Positions 1 to 7,189 of a stretch of DNA of 64,000 nt are shown here, in pieces. This DNA comes from CBDHCC01 sp965261015. GTDB lineage: Bacteria; Pseudomonadota; Alphaproteobacteria; Sphingomonadales; Sphingomonadaceae. Below the pieces are notes generated by a model. It worked only from the letters and a program-made list of their open reading frames with translations. It was not told the DNA's origin and did no database searches. Location of the stretch: assembly GCA_965261015.1 (NCBI GenBank), contig CBDHCC010000001.1, positions 1,240,001-1,304,000 of the forward strand. Direction: 5' to 3'. The translations under genes were made by a program, and so were the position numbers. Positions within the stretch are counted from its first letter, which is position 1. Each line of letters opens with the position of its first letter.

Positions 1-1
1 G

Positions 2-1162
2 ACGACCTACCCGGCCGTGCTGATCGTGCGGAAGGGCGCGGAGGCGGGCGGCACGCTGAACTTCTGGAACGCCGACACCATCCCGAACGACCTGGAGCTG
101 GCCTTCGCCGACGGCGCACAGCCGATGCCGCGCACGCGGCTGACGCGGGCCACTTGGCGCTTCGAGGCCGAGGCGCTGGCCCGCATCCGCGACAAGATGG
201 CGGCCGGGCGGCGCACGCTGGCCGAGGTCCACGGCGCACCGCTCTACGGCATCAAGACTGGGCTGAACGACGCCTTCGTGCTCGACCGCGCCACCCGCGA
301 TGCCATCGTGGCGGCGGACCCCGGCTCGGCGGCGCTGCTGAAGCCGTTCCTGGTCGGCGAGAACCTGAAACGCTGGCACGTGGAGGGGGACGACTTGTGG
401 CTGATCTACACCCCCAAGGGCGCGATCGACATCGAGGCCCACCCCGGCGTGCGCGACCACCTAGCCCCCTTCCGCGAACGGCTGGAGAAGCGCGCGACCA
501 AGCAGGGCTGGTGGGAGCTGCAGCAGGCGCAGGCGGCGTATGCTAGGCACATGGATCAGCCCAAGTTGGTCTGGCCACACTTCCAGAACGGCGCGTCCTT
601 CTCAGTCGAGACGCAGGCGGCTTACCTCAACAACAAATGCTTCTTCATGGCCGCACCAAACCATGCGCTGTGCGGCGTCCTGAACTCGGCGGCGGCATGG
701 TTCCAGCTGACCGCGCTCGCGCGCATGAAGCGCGGTGGGTACCTGGAAGCGGAGGCGCAGTATGTCGGCGCGCTCCACCTTCCGGAGCTGGGCACGGCGG
801 GGGCCGAGTTGAAACGGCTAGCTTGTACCGCCGCGCAGGCCTCCGCCGACCTCCACGCGCTGTCGCAGGCCACGCTCCACCGCCTGGACGACCTCGCTCC
901 CGCGCTGTCCGCCACCGCCGCCTTCCGCCGCTGGCCGGACCTCTCCTTCGCCGACCTGCGCGCGCTGATCGCCAGGCGCTTCCGCGTCCAGATCACCGTC
1001 GCCGAGCGCGACGAGTGGGACCGCTGGTTCACCGCACGGCGCGCCGAAGCCGTCGCCCTCACCGCCACGATCACGGAGGCGGAGGCGGAGATCGACGATC
1101 GTGTGTTCAGGCTGTTCGACCTCGATGCGGACGAGCGGCGGGCGGTGATCGAGGCTGGCTGA
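2..1162 (+). CDS. Type IIG / Eco57I-like DNA methyltransferase, C-terminal part (5' end outside window)
   Basis: The reading frame is open from the window edge, so only the last ~386 residues are seen. The segment around residues 75-260 resembles the TaqI-like C-terminal specificity domain of Eco57I/PglX-type methylases: a 'PLYGIKTGLNDAF' motif, then 'LLKPFLVGEN' and 'W' rich blocks ('WLIYTP'), and a conserved 'KLVWPHF' stretch. In this family the domain recognises the target site while the upstream N6-adenine methylase (not visible) modifies it; some members also carry an endonuclease. It ends 22 bp before the converging RES toxin gene. Placement at the ICE edge suggests a defence or self-methylation function carried by the element, which is inference. 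The catalytic NPPY motif lies outside the window, so activity cannot be judged. Confidence 0.75.
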   Translation, partial: TTYPAVLIVRKGAEAGGTLNFWNADTIPNDLELAFADGAQPMPRTRLTRATWRFEAEALARIRDKMAAGRRTLAEVHGAPLYGIKTGLNDAFVLDRATRDAIVAADPGSAALLKPFLVGENLKRWHVEGDDLWLIYTPKGAIDIEAHPGVRDHLAPFRERLEKRATKQGWWELQQAQAAYARHMDQPKLVWPHFQNGASFSVETQAAYLNNKCFFMAAPNHALCGVLNSAAAWFQLTALARMKRGGYLEAEAQYVGALHLPELGTAGAELKRLACTAAQASADLHALSQATLHRLDDLAPALSATAAFRRWPDLSFADLRALIARRFRVQITVAERDEWDRWFTARRAEAVALTATITEAEAEIDDRVFRLFDLDADERRAVIEAG

Positions 1163-1184
1163 GAGCCGTTCCCACGGCCACCGA

Positions 1185-1904
1185 TCACCCCTCCACAATC
1201 TCGAACACCCGCCCGCTGTCCCGCTCCCGGTAGAAGTCCACTTGGTTGCCGTTCCAATGATAGTCGAGGTGCCGTCCCTGCGCGGGATCGGAGGCGCAGT
1301 CCGGATAGAACAGCCCTACGCACTCGCCGCCCGCGTGCCGCACGCTCGGCCAGGCGAGCCCGTCCGATCCGCCGCGCCGTAGCTCGGCTCCGAGCGCCTG
1401 CGCCGCCGAATAGTCATTCGCGTCGAGCTCCGCCGCGCCCGCGAACCGCTCCTGCCGCAGGTCGTGCAGCCGCGCGTCGACGTCGAGCACCACCTCCCTG
1501 AACTGCGACGTCCAGCCCGGCTCTTCGCACGTCCGCCGCATGAAGCGGGCATGGTGATGGACCGTCTCCAGCAGCGCCGTCTCGAACGCCTTGGCGACAT
1601 AGAGCACGCCATAACTCCCTTCGGAGAAGCGGCTAGGTCGGTCTGGGCTCACGTGCGTGAACGGTGTCATCAGATAGCTCGCACCCGGTCCGCCCACCCG
1701 CCGCTCGGGCGGCACGAGGTCGAGCGCACCGACCGTCGCCATCAGGCGCGGATTGGTCTTCTGCTCGGCCGAGAGGAGCAGCGGCCAGTCGGCGGGATCG
1801 GCAATGTCTTCGAACAGGTCGATCGGCGGGTGGAGAGACCGGATGATCCGCACCGCTCGGCTCCAGCGGAAGTGAGTGACCGGCACCTCGCCGGGCGCGA
1901 TCAC
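1185..1904 (-). CDS. RES-domain toxin of a RES-Xre toxin-antitoxin pair
   Basis: 239 residues, the usual size for RES-domain proteins. The domain shows 'GSYGVLYVAKAFETALLE' in the middle and 'GLAWPSVRHAGGECVGLFYP' towards the end, containing the conserved Arg, Glu and Ser that name the family. Characterised members (for example ParT/MbcT/Res) are ADP-ribosyltransferase-fold enzymes that degrade NAD+ or modify cellular targets. The start is a GTG at 1904; its GTGA overlaps the TGA of the upstream antitoxin, so translation is very probably coupled. Role: element maintenance by post-segregational killing, or phage defence. Identification is strong; whether it depletes NAD+ or ADP-ribosylates another target cannot be told from sequence. 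Confidence 0.88.
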   Translation of the reverse strand: MIAPGEVPVTHFRWSRAVRIIRSLHPPIDLFEDIADPADWPLLLSAEQKTNPRLMATVGALDLVPPERRVGGPGASYLMTPFTHVSPDRPSRFSEGSYGVLYVAKAFETALLETVHHHARFMRRTCEEPGWTSQFREVVLDVDARLHDLRQERFAGAAELDANDYSAAQALGAELRRGGSDGLAWPSVRHAGGECVGLFYPDCASDPAQGRHLDYHWNGNQVDFYRERDSGRVFEIVEG

Positions 1905-2314
1905 CAGCCGCCGCGCTCCGCGTCCAAGTAGCGCCGCACGCGCATGAGGTCGGTGAGCTCGCCGCCGAGCATGACGTCGAGCGCGGAGAGGCCGCCGAAC
2001 GCGTCATTCGCCTTGCGCACCCACTCATATCCGCGCCGCGGCTCACGATAGACGATGCGGAGCGCCTTGTGGATGCCCATCAGGTTGGACAACCGTGCCC
2101 TGCCGTCTCGATCGATGCGACCCGGCACAGAGGCTTTCCAGCGCTTGTAGGATCGAGGTGCCAGATCGAGCAGTGTCGCAGCCTGCTCGTCCGTCAGACC
2201 CCACTTGTCGAACAGCACCAATGCCGCCCGGAACAAGGCCGAAGCTTCGGCATCGTCGATGATCCCAGGCTGCCACGCACGAGGCACCGTGTCGACGAAC
2301 TGGACGGCTGTCAT
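1901..2314 (-). CDS. Antitoxin of the MbcA/ParS/Xre (DUF2384) family
   Basis: 137 residues from the ATG at 2314, preceded by GGAG about ten bases upstream. The N-terminal half carries a degenerate Xre-like helix-turn-helix ('LTDEQAATLLDLAPRSYKRWK'); the C-terminal half is the DUF2384 toxin-binding part ('LSNLMGIHKALRIV...' and 'DAFGGLSALDVML'). In this family the antitoxin occupies the active site of its RES partner and represses the operon. A longer reading frame exists upstream (to 2695) but its first 127 residues are low-complexity Arg/Ala sequence and look non-coding. It is first in a two-gene operon with the RES toxin (4-bp overlap), the usual antitoxin-first order. Confidence 0.87.
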   Translation of the reverse strand: MTAVQFVDTVPRAWQPGIIDDAEASALFRAALVLFDKWGLTDEQAATLLDLAPRSYKRWKASVPGRIDRDGRARLSNLMGIHKALRIVYREPRRGYEWVRKANDAFGGLSALDVMLGGELTDLMRVRRYLDAERGGW

Positions 2315-2614
2315 CGGGCGATCTCCATGTGGCACGATGTAGACCTTCGAGGGCCAACCGGCAAGACGAGGGGAGGGGTATCGGAGCTGTTCTGGAACGG
2401 CTCCTGCGGGGCGGAACCTGCCCCTCTCGTCGGTCGGCACTTCCTGGCCGCCGCCGGTCCTCATGCGGTCAACCCGTAAAGAGTCCGCGACGCATCCGCG
2501 TGCGGCCTCGGGCGTCTTTCGCCGCCTGTCGGTGACCGCGGCCCGGCGGCGGCCCGTGTGCGTGCCTGCCGAGCGGGGCTGGTCCCGCTCCCAGATGCAG
2601 GAGCCGCAGATCCC
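2315..2614. other. Intergenic, divergent promoter region
   Basis: This 300-bp stretch separates the minus-strand antitoxin from the next plus-strand small gene and should hold both promoters. I see no convincing gene, palindrome or repeat in it. Confidence 0.4.
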
Positions 2615-2785
2615 ATGTCCGACAATCTTCCCCTCGCCCGCGCGCACGCCTTGAGCCTGGCCCGCACGCTGATGGTGTGCATCACCCTGTTCCACTCAGC
2701 CGCCGGTTACGGCGTCATCGAGAGCGCCGACTATGACGGCGACACCGGCAGCATCGTCCATGTCTACGATCCATTCGATCTCTGA
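2615..2785 (+). CDS. Small conserved-looking protein (56 aa), unknown function
   Basis: The ATG at 2615 has CAGGAG 11-16 bases upstream. The product is 56 residues, with a helical N-terminus ('LPLARAHALSLARTL'), then 'GYGVIESADYDGD' and a C-terminal 'VHVYDPF'. A Gly-Tyr-Gly-Val then acidic pattern of this kind recurs in short hypothetical proteins near DUF736/DUF2285 genes in sphingomonad elements as I recall them, but I cannot name a family. A longer frame begins at 2558; the internal ATG is preferred because of the ribosome binding site. No signal peptide or membrane helix. Function unknown. Confidence 0.5.
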   Translation: MSDNLPLARAHALSLARTLMVCITLFHSAAGYGVIESADYDGDTGSIVHVYDPFDL

Positions 2786-2914
2786 CGGGTCATCCACCAA
2801 GACGGGCGGGGCCGAACCAGCCGTTCCGGTCCCGCTCCTCCGGTGCTATCCTCCTAACCGCGCTGCGGTGGTGGTGGAGGCGCGTTCTTCCACCCTGTCC
2901 TACGGGAGCATATT

Positions 2915-3388
2915 GTGATCCTCGCGCTCACCCTCTGCCTCGCCGCCGTGGCGGCACTCTCTTGGCTGATCTTTACCTGCGCGGTCTACGCGCTGCCGCT
3001 GTCCATAGGAGCTATGACGGCTCTTGCTGTCCACCGCACCGGCGGCGGCATCGTCGGTGCCGTCGCGGTCGGCGGCTTTGCGGCCGCTCTGACGCTGGTG
3101 CTCAGCCAGCAGCTGTTCGCCCGAGCAAGTTCAACCTTCGTGCGAGCGCTGCTCAGTGCTGCCTTTGCGGCACCGGCGGGCTTTGCCGCCTACCATGCGG
3201 TTCATGGCCTCACCGCGTCGCTGGTGCCTTCGCCCGCATGGCGTGAGCTGTTCAGTGTCACAGCCGGCTGCATCGTAGCCACCGTCGCCGTTCTCCGGTT
3301 GCGAAGCGCCCCGCCCGGCGATGCCGGGCGGGCATGGGTCGGCACATCCGTTCAGCGGGTCAGGGCGCGTCTAGCCAACGACCACTGA
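2915..3388 (+). CDS. Predicted inner-membrane protein, unknown function
   Basis: 157 residues starting at a GTG (2915). The product is strongly hydrophobic, with about four candidate membrane helices: residues ~2-22, ~28-42 with 'GAMTALAV', ~46-68 and ~78-125 in part. The last 30 residues are polar. No family recognised. The stretch encoding 'APPGDAGRA' near the C-terminus contains a strong palindrome (see repeat at 3313-3329), so the tail may be a late addition. It stands alone on the plus strand between a small hypothetical gene and a 520-bp non-coding stretch. An entry-exclusion or immunity role would be speculation. Confidence 0.5.
   Translation: MILALTLCLAAVAALSWLIFTCAVYALPLSIGAMTALAVHRTGGGIVGAVAVGGFAAALTLVLSQQLFARASSTFVRALLSAAFAAPAGFAAYHAVHGLTASLVPSPAWRELFSVTAGCIVATVAVLRLRSAPPGDAGRAWVGTSVQRVRARLANDH
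3313..3329. repeat. GC-rich palindrome, copy 1 of a dispersed hairpin
   Basis: GCCCGGC - gat - GCCGGGC forms a perfect 7-bp stem and lies inside the 3' end of the preceding membrane-protein gene. Almost the same hairpin recurs at 4249-4268, after the DUF736 gene. Repeated use of the same core suggests a small REP-like palindrome or a Rho-independent-like stem without a T tract. Confidence 0.45.
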
Positions 3389-3908
3389 GCCGTCCCGCAC
3401 TTCGGCGGGTGCTAGGATGGAGTGGCGATGAAGGGGCGAGCAGGGACCGGAGCCTGGCCCGGCGGAGGTCCTGCCCCACGCGGCCTCAGGCGTAGCGAGG
3501 CCGACCCGTCGCGTGAGCGGCGTTCGTGCGAGTGGCATGGGGCACTGTCCCGTCCCTGTTGACCTGCTCCACCGCCTGTCAATGCGCGCTACTCTACGGC
3601 CAGGTCTTGTGGGGTCAGCCTTCCGGTGGCCACGTCTCCATCGGTATGTCCGCCCGCTCCACACGGCCTCTCACTGGCTTGATCTGCCCGGGGCCGGCTT
3701 CGCCTCGGCCGCCTGAGCCGCAACGGCATCGCTCACGCTTTCTTCCCCTGAGCTGCGCTCATTCCTCGCGAGACAAGAAAGCGCTCCCGCTGCCGTCCTC
3801 CGCGTGCGCTTCGGCCCTGCGGGTGCGGCGGCGGCCGCCCCGGCCTTGGGATCGCCATCGAGGCCGCGATGGGCGCGGGGCTCGAGACAACGAGAAGGAG
3901 ACACCATC
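3389..3908. other. 520-bp stretch without a recognisable gene
   Basis: Short open frames run through it on both strands but have Arg/Ala/Pro-rich low-complexity products typical of GC-rich shadow frames. The 3' end must hold the promoter and ribosome binding site (AAGGAG at about 3895) of the DUF736 gene. Nothing else is recognised. Confidence 0.4.
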
Positions 3909-4232
3909 ATGGCCACCATCGGAAGCTTCACCAAGACCGGCGACGAGTATGTCGGCGACATCATGACCTTGAGCGTGCAGGCCAAGAAGGTCCGCATCGT
4001 ACCCGAGGAGACCCGCTCCAACGACGCCGCGCCCACCCACCGGGTGTTCGTCGGCCGCGCCGAGATCGGGGCCGCCTGGAGCAAGACCTCGAACGAGGGC
4101 CGCGGCTATCTCGGCCTCAAGCTCGACGATCCGAGCTTCAACGCTCCCATCTACGCCAACCTCTTCGACGACGAGGATGGCAAGGGGTACTCGCTCATCT
4201 GGTCCCGCCCGGTCCGCCGCACCGGCGACTGA
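3909..4232 (+). CDS. DUF736 family protein
   Basis: 107 residues from the ATG at 3909, with AAGGAG about eight bases before it. The N-terminus 'IGSFTKTGDEYVGDI' and C-terminal 'DDEDGKGYSLIWSRP' are hallmark blocks of DUF736, a small soluble family found almost only on alphaproteobacterial plasmids and ICEs. Members are presumed to act in element replication or transfer, but no biochemical function is established. It is usually one of the most highly expressed element genes, in line with its strong ribosome binding site here. A GC-rich hairpin follows the stop and could act as terminator. Confidence 0.9.
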   Translation: MATIGSFTKTGDEYVGDIMTLSVQAKKVRIVPEETRSNDAAPTHRVFVGRAEIGAAWSKTSNEGRGYLGLKLDDPSFNAPIYANLFDDEDGKGYSLIWSRPVRRTGD

Positions 4233-4243
4233 GCCCACCGGAC

Positions 4244-4270
4244 GCCTCGCCCGGCACTGCCGGGCGGGGC
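4244..4270. terminator. Hairpin after DUF736 gene (copy 2 of the dispersed palindrome)
   Basis: Thirteen-base arms (GCCTCGCCCGGCA / TGCCGGGCGGGGC) pair with one mismatch, 12 bp after the DUF736 stop. No T tract follows, so Rho-independent termination is uncertain; mRNA 3'-end stabilisation is possible. The core matches the palindrome at 3313-3329. Confidence 0.45.
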
Positions 4271-4373
4271 GCTTCGCGTGTGAGTTGGAGTCTGCACGAC
4301 AGGCGTCAAACAAAGATCAGTTGGGCCATGCAGACGAAAGGGGCAGCAGCTCCGAGCGACGGCCGTGAGGCGT

Positions 4374-4589
4374 TCAACCTCGGGGACGTACCAGCAGTTC
4401 GGCCTCGCTGACCTCCAGGGCACGGGCGAGCTCCTGAAGCTTGTCGACGCTCGCGGCGTAACGCCGCCGCTCGATTGAGCTGACGTAAGTGCGATCGATT
4501 GAAGTGCGCGCGGCGAGCTCTTCCTGGCTCCAGCCTCTTGCCAGCCGGAACCGTCGCACGTTGATCGCCAGCACCTCGCGGATGTCCAT
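4374..4589 (-). CDS. Xre-family helix-turn-helix repressor
   Basis: 71 residues, essentially one Cro/C1-type HTH: 'LAINVRRFRLARGWSQEELA' (helices 1-2), 'RTSIDRTYVSSIER' (recognition helix) and 'LARALEVSEAELL' (helices 4-5). Solo HTH proteins of this size usually repress transfer or replication genes of mobile elements. Its own start lies 33 bp downstream (in its transcription direction) of a perfect 22-bp palindrome at 4622-4643, which is the obvious operator for autoregulation and for control of the divergent DUF2285 genes. Confidence 0.88.
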   Translation of the reverse strand: MDIREVLAINVRRFRLARGWSQEELAARTSIDRTYVSSIERRRYAASVDKLQELARALEVSEAELLVRPRG

Positions 4590-4621
4590 GCCGACAACCC
4601 GACGGCCTTGAGGCGTATAGC

Positions 4622-4643
4622 GCCACGGAGTATACTCCGTGGC
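4622..4643. promoter_or_regulatory. Perfect 22-bp palindrome, likely operator of the Xre repressor
   Basis: The half-site GCCACGGAGTA is followed directly by its exact reverse complement. It lies between the divergent Xre (start 4589) and DUF2285 (start 4751) genes, at the place expected for a promoter-overlapping operator. No second copy was noticed in the window. Confidence 0.65.
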
Positions 4644-4750
4644 CGTCGCTTGGCGGAGGCACTCGGTCGGTTCAGCGCACCCGGCTTACGTCCGATGCAA
4701 CTTTCGTTAGAGATGTGCTTCTGTCGCAGGGATCACGAGGGGGCTTGTGA

Positions 4751-5014
4751 ATGACCGCACCATCGCTTGAACCGTTCGTCGCTTCAGTGGCACCCGAGGG
4801 CGAGCGCCTGACGGACTACGACCGAGAGCACCTGGTCACATATCTGCGTCTCTTGGACGCTGAGAGGGAAAGGGCGGGCTGGCGCGAGATCACGCAGCTG
4901 GTCCTGCGTCTTGACCCTGCTGACCAGCCCGACCGCGCGCGGCGTGCCTACGACACCCACCTTGCACGAGCGCGGTGGATCTCGACCAACGGCTATTTCG
5001 ACCTTCTCGGCTGA
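4751..5014 (+). CDS. DUF2285 family small protein
   Basis: 87 residues: 'LEPFVASVAP', 'LTDYDREHLVTYLRLLDAE', 'WREITQLVLRLDP' and 'YDTHLARARWISTNGYFDLL' follow the DUF2285 pattern, a putative DNA-binding domain confined to alphaproteobacterial mobile elements. Family members are annotated as regulators without experimental target. The gene follows the Xre operator region and precedes a larger regulator that carries the same type of domain, so the two may act together on the repA/transfer operon; that is inference. Confidence 0.82.
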   Translation: MTAPSLEPFVASVAPEGERLTDYDREHLVTYLRLLDAERERAGWREITQLVLRLDPADQPDRARRAYDTHLARARWISTNGYFDLLG

Positions 5015-5144
5015 GCCACAACGCATCGAACCACGCCGCAACCGTCTGGTAGAGCACTCGCAAACCGTTCTCGTTCTGTTCTTAAGGCGCTACACTCTAT
5101 CCCCGACTCGCCGCCTGGGCGAGTCGCTGGGAGAGGAGGTCACC

Positions 5145-5907
5145 ATGGCCGATCCCGACTGGCGCTCGGCGGCCGACTATGCGCCGCTGCTGGCGCTCAA
5201 CCGTCCCGGCTTCGCCTGGGAGTTCCTGCGCCGCAATCCCGACTACCGCCGCGACGCGGAACAGCTCATTTCGAACGGAGGTGCCGCCGGTGCCGGGGAC
5301 CTGCCCCGGCACTGGGGCTTGTGCTTTCGCCCCCGACCCGGCGCTCTCCGCACTGGAGACCGCTGTCGCCTGGCGCGCCGAGGTCTGCGCCAGCGTGCTG
5401 CCACTTTCCACCGCGCCGACGGAGTTCACGGAGGCGGTGACACTCGAGGAGCTAGCGCGGCGGGCGAGCGGACGATTAGGTAAGGAGCTGTTGCTCGGCA
5501 AGGCGGGATCGGCGTTCCAGCTGACGATCCACGGAGAGGCGAGCGGCGGCGCGGCCCTGCTGCTGCCACTCGACGCTGACCTGCCGGCGCGGCTCGACGC
5601 GGCGGAGCGGCTCTGGCGGTGGCTGAGCGCCGGGACAGCCGAGCCACCGGACACCCCCACAGTTCAGCAGCGCGAGCGATTGGTCGAACAGCTGCGGGCG
5701 CTCGACGCCAGGCAGGACGACGCTAGCATCCGGGAGATTGCAGCGGGGCTGTTCGGAGAGGATCGGTTGCCGGACGGACGGGACTGGCGGGCGCACGATC
5801 TTCGCAACCGCACTCGCAGGCTGATCGATGGAGGGCTCAAGCTGATGCGCGGCGGCTATCGCGCGCTGCTACGTGGAGCGAGAATGAGAGGATCGCGGCA
5901 CCGTTGA
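5145..5907 (+). pseudogene. DUF6499/DUF2285 transcriptional regulator, frameshifted
   Basis: The ATG at 5145 (AGGAGG just upstream) opens 'MADPDWRSAADYAPLLAL' and 'FAWEFLRRNPDYRRDAEQL', the DUF6499 N-terminus, running to 'HWGLCF'. The expected continuation 'APDPALSALETAVAWRAEVCASVLPL' and the C-terminal DUF2285 domain ('RLVEQLRALDARQDDASIREIA', 'DWRAHDLRNRTRRLIDGG', 'GGYRALL') are in the +1 frame up to the stop at 5907. The switch lies at 5325-5334, a TTT followed two bases later by a five-C run, so one extra base explains it. Joined, the protein would be about 253 residues, the normal family length. Either a recent pseudogene or a base-call error; the rest of the coding sequence is intact. 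Confidence 0.75.
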
Positions 5908-5949
5908 TTAGAGCGCTACCCGGCCATTCTGCTAAAGCTGGCGACCCGA

Positions 5950-6573
5950 GTGAACGAACGGAAAAGCGAGCCGATCTGCAACCTCTACCGCATGCGTGCG
6001 AGCGTCGACGAGCTGAAGCGAGCGTTCGGCCCGCTGGCGAACGACACCGTCAACTTGCCCGCCTACGACGCCATTCATCCGGACCGGGAAGTCCCGATTC
6101 TGCGGCATGTGGACGGCGTGCTGACACTGGAACGAATGACCTGGGGCGTGCCGCCGCCGGCGAAGGTTGCCCGCCCCGTCACCAACGTGCGCAACCTCGC
6201 CTCGCCGTTCTGGCGGTCAATGCTGCAGACGCCGGAGCGCCGCTGCCTGGTGCCCGTCACCTCCTTCTGCGAGTGGACGGGCGAGCCCGGCTCAAAGAAC
6301 AAGGTGTGGTTCGGTATGGCGGACGAGACACCATTCGCCTTTGCAGGCATTTGGCGGCCGATGGAGGAGGAGCCCCGCATGGCGTTCCTAACCTGCGAGC
6401 CGAATGAGCTCGTCGGCGCTGTGCATCCAAAGGCCATGCCCGTCATCGTGGAGGCCGAGGACCGGGAGAGGTGGCTGACCGGAAGCTACGAGGAGATCGT
6501 CGCACTGGCGCAACCCTATCCGGATGATGTCATGCGTATTGTGGAGGATGAACGGACGCCAGGATTGATCTGA
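5950..6573 (+). CDS. SRAP (HMCES/YedK-like) abasic-site DNA-protein crosslinking protein
   Basis: 207 residues with the full SRAP domain: 'CNLYRM' near the N-terminus, 'WGVPPPAK', 'RNLASPFWR', 'RRCLVPVTSFCEW', 'FAFAGIW' and 'HPKAMPVIV'. SRAP proteins shield abasic sites in single-stranded DNA by a thiazolidine bond through Cys2 after Met removal; the Glu of 'FCEW' and the His of 'HPKAMP' help. Here the Cys is residue 10 because the annotated start is a GTG at 5950; the codon directly before TGC is ATC, where homologues have ATG. Either ATC is used as a rare start or an N-terminal peptide must be removed. ICE-borne copies could protect single-stranded transfer DNA. Confidence 0.85.
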   Translation: MNERKSEPICNLYRMRASVDELKRAFGPLANDTVNLPAYDAIHPDREVPILRHVDGVLTLERMTWGVPPPAKVARPVTNVRNLASPFWRSMLQTPERRCLVPVTSFCEWTGEPGSKNKVWFGMADETPFAFAGIWRPMEEEPRMAFLTCEPNELVGAVHPKAMPVIVEAEDRERWLTGSYEEIVALAQPYPDDVMRIVEDERTPGLI

Positions 6574-6877
6574 GGAATACGGCCTCAGCCCACTGGCCGC
6601 ATATTGTCGCCTTTTGAGCGGCAATCGTACCGGGCCACTTCCGAGATAGTTGCCTTTGACTGTGTACGCCATCAGCCGACGGTGATCGGCTCCGCAGTGA
6701 AGGCGTTCACCAGTTGGCCTTCGGTCATGATCACCGAGCGACCGGAGATAAGCACGCCCCGGCGCGAGGGAGGCCGCCTACGCTACCCTCGCCTTCGGCC
6801 TCCCCGGCGCAAGTCTCTCCTCGCCAAGGTGTCCAGCAACGGCCGCCCTTCCCGCGACCGTCCGCAGGAGACACTTC
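6574..6877. other. 304-bp intergenic region before the AlpA-like gene
   Basis: No complete gene. On the minus strand a short open stretch (about 6,674-6,765) reads as the C-terminal end of some protein ('LISGRSVIMTEGQLVNAF' then 'EPITVG' and a stop), suggesting a leftover gene tail of unknown family. The 3' end holds AGGAGAC ahead of the next start. Confidence 0.35.
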
Positions 6878-7174
6878 ATGGCAGATCCAGCCGCCACCAC
6901 GACGCCAACACCCATTCCGCCGCGCTATCTGCGCACGCCGGAAGCCGCGCGCTTTCTCGGCCTCTCCGGCCGCACGCTGGAGAAGCACCGCACCTACGGC
7001 ACCGGCCCGCGCTACTCGAAGATCGGCGGGCGCGTGGTCTACCAGCTCGAAGACCTGCAGGGCTGGGTGAGGCGCGGCGAGAAGGCATCCACCTCCGACG
7101 ACACGGGCGAGATAGTCCTGCCGGCCAAGCGCCACGCGGCCGTGTCGCCGGCGTATGCCGGATTCAAGCCCTGA
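6878..7174 (+). CDS. AlpA-like helix-turn-helix protein
   Basis: 98 residues. Residues ~16-65 form a MerR/excisionase-type winged HTH: 'PRYLRTPEAARFLGLSGRTLEKHR', 'GTGPRYSKIGGRVVYQLEDLQGWV'. Such AlpA-like proteins either activate or assist excision and replication of integrative elements. It stands 15 bp before repA, in one operon by spacing, so control of replication or excision is plausible. AGGAGA lies 6-11 bases before the ATG. The last 30 residues are unstructured. Confidence 0.82.
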   Translation: MADPAATTTPTPIPPRYLRTPEAARFLGLSGRTLEKHRTYGTGPRYSKIGGRVVYQLEDLQGWVRRGEKASTSDDTGEIVLPAKRHAAVSPAYAGFKP

Positions 7175-7189
7175 TCGCGGGTTCTCTAC

